From positions 1 to 5,271 of the forward strand of contig CAMWLX010000268.1 of NCBI GenBank assembly GCA_947175225.1: a stretch of DNA of 5,271 bases, read 5' to 3'. Source of the stretch: an uncultured Porphyromonadaceae bacterium. Lineage in GTDB: Bacteria > Bacteroidota > Bacteroidia > Bacteroidales > Muribaculaceae. The notes beneath the pieces are model-generated. The model had not been told where the DNA came from. It made no database searches and saw only the letters and a list, made by a program, of their open reading frames with translations. Below, one piece after another: positions 1-5,271 of this stretch (the stretch's first letter is position 1; every line of letters starts with the position of its first letter). Both the position numbers and the translations under genes were made by a program.

Positions 1-23
1 CGCTCGAAAACCTGACGAAATAT

Positions 24-50
24 TAATAAAAAAATAAGTTTAAACAACTT
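24..50 (-). terminator. possible weak intrinsic terminator after the helicase gene
   Basis: Read on the minus strand, the helicase stop codon (53-55) is followed at once by AAGTT, a 5-nt loop and AACTT (46-50 paired with 36-40). A run of seven T (28-34) comes next. The core stem is only 5 bp and AT-rich, and it can be extended only across mismatches. The placement directly after the stop and the U-tract favour a terminator, but the stem is weak. Confidence 0.4.
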
Positions 51-52
51 CT

Positions 53-2431
53 TTATTTTAGATTGAATTGAGCGAATCGAAGATATAGTTTTTTGTCGCC
101 GGCTTGAGTGAAATTAACAGTAATCACCCCTTCTCCCATAACATAATCAAGCTTTGTGACCACCCCTTCACCCAATTTGGGATGAATTATCACTGTTCCG
201 ACAGGCACTTCCTCCGGACCGTGAGTACCAGGAGTCCCTTCTTTTTGACTTCCGGAAGAAGATCTGATAGAGCTTCTGTCAAAAAATCCTGAAGATCCCG
301 ATACTGTCCTTTCTCTTTTCCCATGTGATATGGTTCGTGGAGAATCATACGTTGAAGCAAATGATTTCTTTCCTCCCATACGGTATGAATTATAAAGGTC
401 CATAGGATTCACAAAAGAGGCAGAAGAAGAAGTATCAGCAAAATCAGACGAGGTCTCTACCTGAATGAATTTTTTGCCGATTTCTGAGAGAAAACGAGAT
501 GGGCGCGTCTGTACGGTCTGTCCGTTGCGGAAACGGGTCTTTGCATATGTAAGCACACACGTTTCCTTAGCCCTTGTCATAGCAACATATAGCAGTCTTC
601 TCTCCTCTTCCACTTCGTCAGTTGAATTCATCGACATGGCAGACGGCAGAAGTTCCTCTTCCACTCCTACTACAAAGATATGCTTGAATTCAAGACCCTT
701 CGCTGCGTGGCAAGTCATGAGGGTCACTTTCTCATCAGAAGTCTCGTCAGAGGAATCTTGGTCGGTGGCAAGCATTACATCTGAAAGGAATTCCTGCATA
801 CCAATGCGTTCATTTCCCTCTTCCTGACGGGTATCCACAAAATCCTTCAGACCGGCAAGAAGCTCCTTTAGGTTTTCTTGCTTGCTTATAGATTCCGGAG
901 TATTGTCGTGGTTTAATACTGTAAGTATTCCGCTTCGGTTGAAAATAAGTTGACCTAAAGCATAGGCATTAGCTCCCTTTGCATTTTCATCGAGAAATTC
1001 TTGCACCATATCCCTGAATGCCGTTAGCTTTTTCAGTGTCCCGCCATTAACAGCCACTCCTTTACTTATAGGATCTTGAAGAACTTGCCATATACTAAGA
1101 TTAGACGCAGTAGCGGCTTCAGAAAGCTTCCTCATTGTAGTGTCGCCAATCCCTCGTGCAGGATAGTTGATGATACGCCTCAATGCTTCATCATCATCAG
1201 GATTGATGGCAAGACGGAAATAGCACACTGCATCCTTGATTTCCTTACGCTGATAGAACGAAAGACCTCCATAAATGCGATAGGCAATGTTGCGTTTTCT
1301 CAATGACTCTTCCAAAGCACGGCTCTGTGCATTCGTGCGGTAAAGCACCGCATAATCCTCATATGAATCATGCAGACTGAGGCGTGACTTCGCTATCATG
1401 TTGGCCACAAGATATGCTTCTTCTATATCGGAGTAAGTGGAAAGAATCTTCACTCTCTCCCCGACATCATTCTCACTATAGACATTCTTTTTCATTTGCC
1501 GCGTATTTTTGTCGATAAGACTCCCCGCGGCATTTATAATATTTTGAGTGGATCGGTAGTTTCTTTCAAGCTTGAATATTTTCAAATCCGGATACCGCCT
1601 CTCCATATTGAGAATGTTGCCTATATTGGCTCCCCTGAAAGAGTATATGCTCTGCGCATCATCTCCCACTACACAAAGATGCTTGTGCAGAGCCGACAAC
1701 TGTGATATAATAAGGTGTTGGGCAAAGTTAGTGTCTTGATACTCGTCTACGAGAATATACCGGAAAAACTCCTGATAGTGCCTTTTAATATCCGGGAAAT
1801 CTCTGAGAAGTATATTCATGTAGACAAGGATATCATCAAAATCCATTGCATCCGCCCTCTTGCAGCGTTCGCAATAGGCTTTGAAAATCTTTCCTGTCAT
1901 CGGACGCTTTGCCTTCCTGTCTGCACTTAAATTATCGGCATCCTGAAGATATTGGTCCGGATCTATCAAAGCATTTTTTGCATTGGAGATTATTGAATGG
2001 ATAGTGGCAGGCTTATATATTTTCTCGTCGAGCTGCATCTCCTTGATGATGCTCTTTAGTAAAGATCTGGAGTCGGAAGAATCATAGATTGTAAAAGAGG
2101 GTTTAAACCCAATTTCTTCAGCATGCTGCCTTAAGATGAACAGGAAAACGGAATGAAACGTACCCATCCTCAACTTTGAAGCTACTCTTTCCCCTACGAC
2201 ATCCTTTATTCGCTCCTTCATCTCACGAGCCGCCTTATTAGTGAAGGTAAGGGCAAGAATGCGCCATGGCTCATATCCACTTCTAAGAAGATCCACGATC
2301 TTATATGTCAATACACGAGTTTTGCCTGATCCAGCACCTGCTATGACGAGTGCCGGACCATCCTTGTATACAACTGCTTCACGCTGCTGATCGTTTAGAA
2401 GGTCAAGATAATTATAGTTAGCTTCAGACAT
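53..2431 (-). CDS. pcrA: PcrA/UvrD-family SF1A ATP-dependent DNA helicase
   Basis: A 792-residue 3'-5' DNA helicase of superfamily 1A, intact from start to stop. In order one sees: the Q motif (LNDQQREAV, 12-20), Walker A (AGAGSGKT, 31-38), motif Ia (ALTFTNKAAREM, 60-71), Ib (GTFHS, 90-94), Walker B (DEYQDT, 229-234), motif III (GDDAQSIYSFRGA, 256-268), motif IV (ERNYRST, 289-295), IVa (YGGLSFYQRKEIKD, 387-400), motif V (TCHAAKGLEF, 573-582) and motif VI (EEERRLLYVAMTRAK, 608-622). A Ser-rich, low-complexity linker (about 658-740) leads to a C-terminal Tudor/SH3-like domain (about 741-792, with HPKLGEGVV). In PcrA and UvrD this domain is known to contact RNA polymerase. Family roles are nucleotide excision repair, clearing of RecA filaments, and transcription-replication conflict resolution. 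The start lies just before the Q motif as in relatives. It is last in an apparent operon, 36 nt behind the HsdR-N gene, with no promoter visible in that gap. PcrA versus UvrD naming is a matter of convention here. Confidence 0.95.
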   Translation of the reverse strand: MSEANYNYLDLLNDQQREAVVYKDGPALVIAGAGSGKTRVLTYKIVDLLRSGYEPWRILALTFTNKAAREMKERIKDVVGERVASKLRMGTFHSVFLFILRQHAEEIGFKPSFTIYDSSDSRSLLKSIIKEMQLDEKIYKPATIHSIISNAKNALIDPDQYLQDADNLSADRKAKRPMTGKIFKAYCERCKRADAMDFDDILVYMNILLRDFPDIKRHYQEFFRYILVDEYQDTNFAQHLIISQLSALHKHLCVVGDDAQSIYSFRGANIGNILNMERRYPDLKIFKLERNYRSTQNIINAAGSLIDKNTRQMKKNVYSENDVGERVKILSTYSDIEEAYLVANMIAKSRLSLHDSYEDYAVLYRTNAQSRALEESLRKRNIAYRIYGGLSFYQRKEIKDAVCYFRLAINPDDDEALRRIINYPARGIGDTTMRKLSEAATASNLSIWQVLQDPISKGVAVNGGTLKKLTAFRDMVQEFLDENAKGANAYALGQLIFNRSGILTVLNHDNTPESISKQENLKELLAGLKDFVDTRQEEGNERIGMQEFLSDVMLATDQDSSDETSDEKVTLMTCHAAKGLEFKHIFVVGVEEELLPSAMSMNSTDEVEEERRLLYVAMTRAKETCVLTYAKTRFRNGQTVQTRPSRFLSEIGKKFIQVETSSDFADTSSSASFVNPMDLYNSYRMGGKKSFASTYDSPRTISHGKRERTVSGSSGFFDRSSIRSSSGSQKEGTPGTHGPEEVPVGTVIIHPKLGEGVVTKLDYVMGEGVITVNFTQAGDKKLYLRFAQFNLK

Positions 2432-2467
2432 TCGATAAAAACCTTAAAATTTTTTCTTTCATTATTA

Positions 2468-2929
2468 CTATAGTTCAGCCGACCAATAAGGGATCTGAGG
2501 TAGAAAAGCATATGTCTCTTTGTCATAGTCCATCTCGCAGCAAAAATGACACATACCATTGCTGACTATTAGATAGCGTGAACGGAGCACCATGTTGTAA
2601 CGGGCTATCTGATCAAATACACTCTGAGTGATAGCCACTGTCGGGGCTTTATATTCAACGATCACGGCAGGAGAACCATTGCTTCGGAATACGACGGTAT
2701 CGCAACGACGCTTTGTATTGTTGAGTGAAAGTGGCACCTCATTTTTCATAAGAGAAGCCGGATAACCGAGATTCTCGGTCATCCAGGCTGTAAAATGCTG
2801 GCGCACGTATTCCTCCGGTGTCAAAGCCACATACTTGCTTCGGATAGGATCAAACACCTTGAGAATATTATCCTCCATCCGAAATCTTAATTCAATGGGT
2901 GGAAGATTTAAAGGGGGTTGCTCGGTCAC
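2468..2929 (-). CDS. stand-alone type I restriction HsdR N-terminal (HSDR_N) domain protein, PD-(D/E)xK nuclease-like
   Basis: A 153-residue soluble protein that resembles only the N-terminal nuclease domain of type I restriction HsdR subunits (HSDR_N/HSDR_N_2 type). The motifs fit a PD-(D/E)xK fold: Asp77 after a basic run (KRRCD), Glu92-Tyr-Lys94 (VEYKAP), and Gln107-xxx-Tyr111, the QxxxY motif of HsdR and RecB-like nucleases. The catalytic residues therefore look intact. The helicase/translocase part of HsdR is absent, and no hsdM or hsdS lies nearby, so this is not a restriction system. The N-terminal FDPIRSKYVALTPEE segment (26-40) is, from memory, typical of a small Bacteroidetes family whose function is unknown to me. 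The start is GTG, overlapping the TGA of the upstream nuclease gene by 4 nt (GTGA), which suggests translational coupling. Met18 is an alternative start but would remove the LNLPPIEL segment that I remember as conserved. Whether it cuts DNA is inference. Confidence 0.88.
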   Translation of the reverse strand: MTEQPPLNLPPIELRFRMEDNILKVFDPIRSKYVALTPEEYVRQHFTAWMTENLGYPASLMKNEVPLSLNNTKRRCDTVVFRSNGSPAVIVEYKAPTVAITQSVFDQIARYNMVLRSRYLIVSNGMCHFCCEMDYDKETYAFLPQIPYWSAEL

Positions 2930-3717
2930 TTATATTGAGGGTCAAATAGAGTATTGAGAAGATGAGCCAATCGCAGACCTCCCTTGAGAAGTTGCTGCTC
3001 AATTACCGGAGTCCATTCCGCGATGTAGTCATAACTGATGTTGGTACCTTCCGGAGTTTTATCGTAGATTTCTGTCGCATAGGCAAAGGTTTCCTTTCCC
3101 CAATCGTCGGGATCAGTAGAAGACACAATCAAAGCTTCCTCATCTTTTGAAGCTCGGTCAATCTGATCCTGCCATTCGGTGTAAGTCCAGTTATGGGCAG
3201 ACTCAACCAAGCTGCTGTCCCAAATACCATGCAGGTTTCTGTCGCTGTTGAAATATTTCACCTTCACACTGTTGCCGCCACGGTCAGAAAGATGACCCAT
3301 ATGCATCGGTTGGTGGATATCCCCTAAGAAATGAACGAGAAGTTTAAGTGCAAGCTGTTTTTCCTCCAAAGATGTATTGGGATTTTCAAGGATGGCATAC
3401 TGAGCTTTGATTGCTGTGGTGACATCTCCGTTTTCATTTCGTGTGAATTTATCGTAGTCGTGCCCGGCGTCAATATTGCGGTAATGCCAAGTCTTGGTGT
3501 ATTCGTATTGCGGAGTATGGCATGCATTGTCAGCCCAGTTAGACCAGTACACGATTGACTTTCCACCTAAAATGGAGTCGCAGGCAGCCTTGGCAGCGGG
3601 TGTAAGATGTTTTTCAGCTATGAAAGCAGTGACATCATGCCCTTTTTGTCCCCAACCGAAAGCGGATGCAGACATTGATAGCATTATCCCTAAAGAGAGT
3701 ATTATTTTGTTGTTCAT
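2926..3717 (-). CDS. secreted S1/P1-type zinc-dependent nuclease
   Basis: A 263-residue member of the S1/P1 nuclease family, Zn enzymes that cut single-stranded DNA and RNA to 5'-nucleotides. A signal peptide (1-21, hydrophobic core ILSLGIMLSMSA) ends at AFG, so cleavage would leave Trp22 as the mature N-terminus. In P1 nuclease the N-terminal Trp itself binds zinc. All nine expected ligands can be placed: Trp22, His27 (WGQKGH), Asp63 (WAD), His78 (WHY), His129, Asp133 and His139 (HFLGDIHQPMH), His163 and Asp167 (HGIWD). The mature protein (about 242 residues) is near family size and probably periplasmic or exported, for nucleic acid scavenging. An in-frame ATG at 3771 would add 18 residues, but it lies upstream of the predicted transcription start and would spoil the signal peptide, so the ATG at 3717 is chosen. 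This is the first gene of the apparent minus-strand operon, and its stop overlaps the next start. Confidence 0.93.
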   Translation of the reverse strand: MNNKIILSLGIMLSMSASAFGWGQKGHDVTAFIAEKHLTPAAKAACDSILGGKSIVYWSNWADNACHTPQYEYTKTWHYRNIDAGHDYDKFTRNENGDVTTAIKAQYAILENPNTSLEEKQLALKLLVHFLGDIHQPMHMGHLSDRGGNSVKVKYFNSDRNLHGIWDSSLVESAHNWTYTEWQDQIDRASKDEEALIVSSTDPDDWGKETFAYATEIYDKTPEGTNISYDYIAEWTPVIEQQLLKGGLRLAHLLNTLFDPQYK

Positions 3718-3740
3718 ATTGTTATTGCGATTTTTCACTA

Positions 3741-3771
3741 CAAAGTTAATACATTTTTGCTGCTTTTGCAA
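3741..3771 (-). promoter_or_regulatory. Bacteroidetes-type promoter of the nuclease-led operon
   Basis: On the minus strand TTG (3771-3769) is followed after exactly 20 nt by TAACTTTG (3748-3741). This matches the Bacteroidetes primary sigma consensus of TTG at -33 and TAnnTTTG at -7. An A/T-rich stretch lies just upstream (about 3772-3790), as in UP-like regions. Transcription should start near 3734-3736, giving a leader of only about 18-20 nt before the ATG at 3717. It has the same -7 octamer and spacing as the rpmB promoter in this window. Confidence 0.82.
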
Positions 3772-3790
3772 CTTATTTTGTAAAAAAAAT

Positions 3791-3823
3791 CACACTGAGG
3801 GCACACAGATGGGACAGAGGGGG
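3791..3823. repeat. degenerate 11-nt tandem repeat, three units
   Basis: Three consecutive 11-nt units are visible: CACACTGAGGG, CACACAGATGG and GACAGAGGGGG. Units 1 and 2 agree at 9 of 11 positions, and units 2 and 3 at 7 of 11. The strand is strongly purine/CA biased (only two T) and looks unlike the AT-rich flanks. From memory it resembles CACAGAGG-type motifs scattered in intergenic DNA of many bacteria; no function is known to me. Confidence 0.45.
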
Positions 3824-3840
3824 AATTTTTTGAAAAAATT
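3824..3840. repeat. AT-only perfect palindrome, 8-bp arms
   Basis: AATTTTTT, one central G, then AAAAAATT form a perfect inverted repeat directly after the 11-nt repeat. It sits about 53 bp upstream of the nuclease -33 element. It could be a regulator site or simply an A-tract pair giving DNA curvature. As an RNA hairpin it would be very weak, with no GC pair, so a terminator role is unlikely. Confidence 0.4.
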
Positions 3841-4024
3841 GGAGAATTGACAAGAGAGGAAGCGCGAACTTCACGACAAAAGAATATTATCACAAGAGCG
3901 ATGCAGCCCCACATGATCCAACGCCCTAAGGCAGACATTCATATAGCTAAGAAAGTTTTAACGATATGAGGAGTTATTTGTTATAATATCATAAGAAAGA
4001 ATTGTAAACCTTAAATTTTAAATT

Positions 4025-4588
4025 ATGAAAAGCAAGAATTTGACTTACACAGGTATCGTCACCCTGATTTTGGGTGTTGCGCTGCTCTTTATGCAGGCCA
4101 CCGCCATCAACATAGTAGTGATGGTAGTGGGAGGAGCATTCCTTCTGTCATCCATTATTGATCTGATAGTGGTATTCAGGAGCAAAGCTACTCTTGAAGT
4201 AAACGGAGAAAGAAAGTCTGTAACTTCCATTTCGATTATCTCGACACTCACTGCTGTAGCCACCGGCGCACTTGGTCTTTGGATGCTGTTACGACCCGGC
4301 AGTTTCAGTTCACTGCTCGTATATGTATTCGCTGCAATAATCCTCCTTGCGGGCCTCTATCACATCAGCATGTTGGGATTCGGATTCCGAAACGCCCGTT
4401 TTCCATTTGCCTTCTACATACTCCCTATTCTCCTTGTGGCCACAGGAGTCGTGATTTTCGTACTCGGTCCGGTCAAGATGATGAATGCAATAGTACTGGT
4501 GACCGGCATCGCGCTTATCGTCTATGCAGTATGCAACTTCCTTGAAGCGGCCGGAGAATCAAGCTATATTAAAGGAGAAAACAGTTAA
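4025..4588 (+). CDS. HdeD-like/DUF308 family six-TM inner membrane protein
   Basis: A 187-residue, very hydrophobic protein of the DUF308/HdeD type. Six membrane segments are apparent at about 8-26, 28-51, 69-89, 93-117, 127-148 and 153-173. They are arranged as three hairpins that each begin with a similar small-residue pattern (TGIVTLILG, TAVATGALG, LLVATGVVI), the internal repetition expected for this family. The loop after the second segment (52-68) is polar and charged, and the C-terminal tail (174-187) is polar. HdeD of E. coli is linked to acid resistance, but most family members have no defined role, so a stress function here is only a suggestion. The ATG at 4025 gives a normal charged N-terminus (MKSKN) before the first helix. 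No Shine-Dalgarno sequence is evident. It is transcribed alone: its upstream neighbour is divergent and a strong terminator follows. Confidence 0.87.
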   Translation: MKSKNLTYTGIVTLILGVALLFMQATAINIVVMVVGGAFLLSSIIDLIVVFRSKATLEVNGERKSVTSISIISTLTAVATGALGLWMLLRPGSFSSLLVYVFAAIILLAGLYHISMLGFGFRNARFPFAFYILPILLVATGVVIFVLGPVKMMNAIVLVTGIALIVYAVCNFLEAAGESSYIKGENS

Positions 4589-4613
4589 GTCATACCGCCT
4601 GACGAAGAAAATG

Positions 4614-4657
4614 AGGAGAAAGATTCAAAAAAATAGAATTTTTCTCCTTAATTTTTT
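4614..4657 (+). terminator. intrinsic terminator after the DUF308 gene
   Basis: The arm AGGAGAAAGATTC (4614-4626) pairs with GAATTTTTCTCCT (4636-4648): 13 bp with one G-U pair and a 9-nt A-rich loop. TAATTTTTT follows at 4649-4657. It begins 25 nt after the DUF308 stop codon. The last two T of the U-tract are also the TT of the rpmB -33 element. Confidence 0.85.
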
Positions 4658-4686
4658 GCATGGATGAGAATTTTTTAGTAACTTTG
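4656..4686 (+). promoter_or_regulatory. Bacteroidetes-type promoter of rpmB-rpmG
   Basis: TTG (4656-4658), a 20-nt spacer and TAACTTTG (4679-4686) match the Bacteroidetes -33/-7 consensus, with the same octamer and spacing as the nuclease promoter. Transcription should begin near 4691-4693, about 120 nt before the rpmB start. Confidence 0.85.
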
Positions 4687-4691
4687 CGTCC

Positions 4692-4810
4692 GATTTGTGG
4701 CACATCCTTAAAAACCGGGCAAAAGATGCGCTGCCCGGTGATATGAGACTGTGATGGCCGCCTCAATCCGAAAGTTAAATTTTTATAGAAGTAAAAAACA
4801 AACCTCAGTC
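4692..4810 (+). promoter_or_regulatory. long 5' leader of rpmB with a GC-rich hairpin; candidate ribosomal protein leader
   Basis: The predicted untranslated leader of about 119 nt contains a perfect inverted repeat, ACCGGGCA (4714-4721) and TGCCCGGT (4732-4739), around a 10-nt loop. No U-tract follows, so it is not an intrinsic terminator. Downstream to the rpmB ATG the leader is A/T-rich, ending in AACAAACCTCAGTC without a Shine-Dalgarno sequence. Long structured leaders before ribosomal protein genes often bind the encoded protein for feedback control. I do not recognise this one as a named family, so the regulatory role is inference. The left boundary rests on the promoter prediction. Confidence 0.5.
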
Positions 4811-5074
4811 ATGTCAAAGACTTGTCAGATTACAGGCAAAAAAGCGTCGGTCGGCAACAACGTATCGCACTCGAAGCGCCGCACCAAACGCAGATTCAAT
4901 GTGAACCTGCACACCAAGAAGTTCTATTGGGTAGAACAGGACATGTGGATTGAGCTCCGCGTCAGCGCCCGTGCTCTCCGCACCATCAACAAAATAGGCC
5001 TCAACGCCGCTCTAAAGCGTGCTGAAGCTGAAGGCAACATTGATTTCAAAAACATTCAAATTCTCTCGCTCTAA
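4811..5074 (+). CDS. rpmB: 50S ribosomal protein L28 (bL28)
   Basis: An 87-residue large-subunit ribosomal protein that is basic throughout and begins MSKTCQITGKK, the usual L28 opening. The conserved GNNVSHSKRRTKRRF segment (residues about 16-30) and the C-terminal ALRTINKIGLNAAL stretch are clear. Only one Cys is present (Cys5), so there is no zinc-binding cysteine set. The ATG at 4811 is chosen because it gives the normal L28 N-terminus. In-frame starts at 4751 (GTG) and 4754 (ATG) would add a 19-20 residue tail that is not typical of L28. It is first in a unit with rpmG, 15 nt upstream of it, under the promoter at 4656-4686. The two proteins are commonly encoded side by side. Confidence 0.97.
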   Translation: MSKTCQITGKKASVGNNVSHSKRRTKRRFNVNLHTKKFYWVEQDMWIELRVSARALRTINKIGLNAALKRAEAEGNIDFKNIQILSL

Positions 5075-5089
5075 TAGCGTTCAATAATT

Positions 5090-5271
5090 ATGGCAAAGAA
5101 AGCGAAAGGCAATCGTGTGCAGGTGATTCTTGAATGCACCGAGCACAAGGCAAGCGGTATGCCAGGTACGAGCCGTTACATCACTACCAAAAACCGCAAG
5201 AACACCCCGGGTCGTATGGAACTCAAGAAATACAACCCTATCCTTAAGAAAATGACCATCCACAAAGAAAT
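5090..5271 (+). CDS. rpmG: 50S ribosomal protein L33 (bL33), 3' end cut by window
   Basis: Sixty complete codons of L33 are visible, starting MAKKAKGNRVQVILECTE, with the conserved SRYITTKNRKNTPGR core (28-42) and LKKYNPILKK (45-54). Bacteroidetes L33 is about 62 residues from memory, so only the last few codons and the stop are missing. It has a single Cys (Cys16) and lacks the CxxC pairs of zinc-ribbon L33, so it is the zinc-independent type. It begins 15 nt after the rpmB stop and is very likely co-transcribed with it. No Shine-Dalgarno is evident (AATT before the ATG). In related genomes, from memory, a short DUF4295 gene and ftsY follow; they are outside this window. Confidence 0.96.
   Translation, partial: MAKKAKGNRVQVILECTEHKASGMPGTSRYITTKNRKNTPGRMELKKYNPILKKMTIHKE

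Larger units (their letters stand above)
3772..4024. other. divergent intergenic region between the nuclease operon and the DUF308 gene
   Basis: This 253-bp stretch separates two divergently read genes. Its left edge borders the nuclease promoter; next come an 11-nt degenerate repeat (3791-3823) and an AT-only palindrome (3824-3840). On the right, AT-rich DNA precedes the DUF308 start. A TATAAT hexamer occurs at 3982-3987, but I find no TTG/TAnnTTTG pair for the plus strand, so the promoter of that gene is not identified. No RNA gene is recognisable. Confidence 0.6.

Noticed and set aside
1723..1730. A TAACTTTG octamer on the minus strand inside the helicase gene.
   Set aside because: No TTG lies 20 nt upstream of it on that strand, and it falls in conserved coding sequence just after the Walker B motif, so it is most likely a chance match.
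2432..2467. Possible separate promoter for the helicase gene in the 36-nt gap.
   Set aside because: The gap is AT-rich but contains no TAnnTTTG on the minus strand, so read-through from the upstream gene is simpler.
2468..3717. A type I restriction or defence island suggested by the HsdR-like domain, nuclease and helicase together.
   Set aside because: There is no methylase, specificity subunit or HsdR motor. The helicase is a housekeeping PcrA type and the S1/P1 nuclease is exported, so a defence system is not supported.
4714..4739. The GC-rich hairpin in the rpmB leader as an intrinsic terminator or attenuator.
   Set aside because: The bases after the stem (GATATGAGAC) contain no U-tract.
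4751..4810. Longer rpmB start giving a 20-residue N-terminal extension of L28.
   Set aside because: L28 proteins begin at MSK, and the extension has no resemblance to known L28 sequence. The ATG at 4811 is preferred.

Overview
The window looks like chromosomal DNA from a Bacteroidales bacterium, possibly of the Muribaculaceae/Bacteroides type; the family is a guess. Three things support the order. Two promoters have the Bacteroidetes form, TTG then 20 nt then TAACTTTG. Start codons lack convincing Shine-Dalgarno sequences. The L28 and L33 proteins closely resemble Bacteroidetes versions as I remember them. All genes look like housekeeping or common accessory genes. I see no mobile element, CRISPR array, tRNA or rRNA.

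Left part, minus strand (about 24-3771): an apparent three-gene transcription unit read right to left. It starts at a well-formed promoter (3741-3771). The first gene is a secreted S1/P1-type zinc nuclease (2926-3717). It overlaps by 4 nt, in a GTGA junction, a small stand-alone HsdR-N-type PD-(D/E)xK protein (2468-2929). After 36 nt comes a full-length PcrA/UvrD helicase with a C-terminal Tudor-like domain (53-2431). A weak AT-rich terminator lies just past the helicase stop. All three products act on nucleic acids, but the first is exported and the other two are predicted cytoplasmic, so a shared pathway is not demonstrated.

Middle (3772-4024): a 253-bp divergent intergenic region. It holds a degenerate 11-nt tandem repeat and an AT-only palindrome upstream of the nuclease promoter.

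Right part, plus strand (4025-5271): a six-TM HdeD/DUF308 membrane protein ends in a strong intrinsic terminator. The end of that terminator runs directly into the promoter of the ribosomal protein pair rpmB (L28) and rpmG (L33, cut by the window edge). The rpmB transcript has a long leader of about 120 nt with a perfect 8-bp GC-rich hairpin that is not a terminator; this is a candidate regulatory leader.

No clearly new biological system is visible. The points most worth a second look are the rpmB leader and the stand-alone HsdR-N nuclease coupled to its neighbours.
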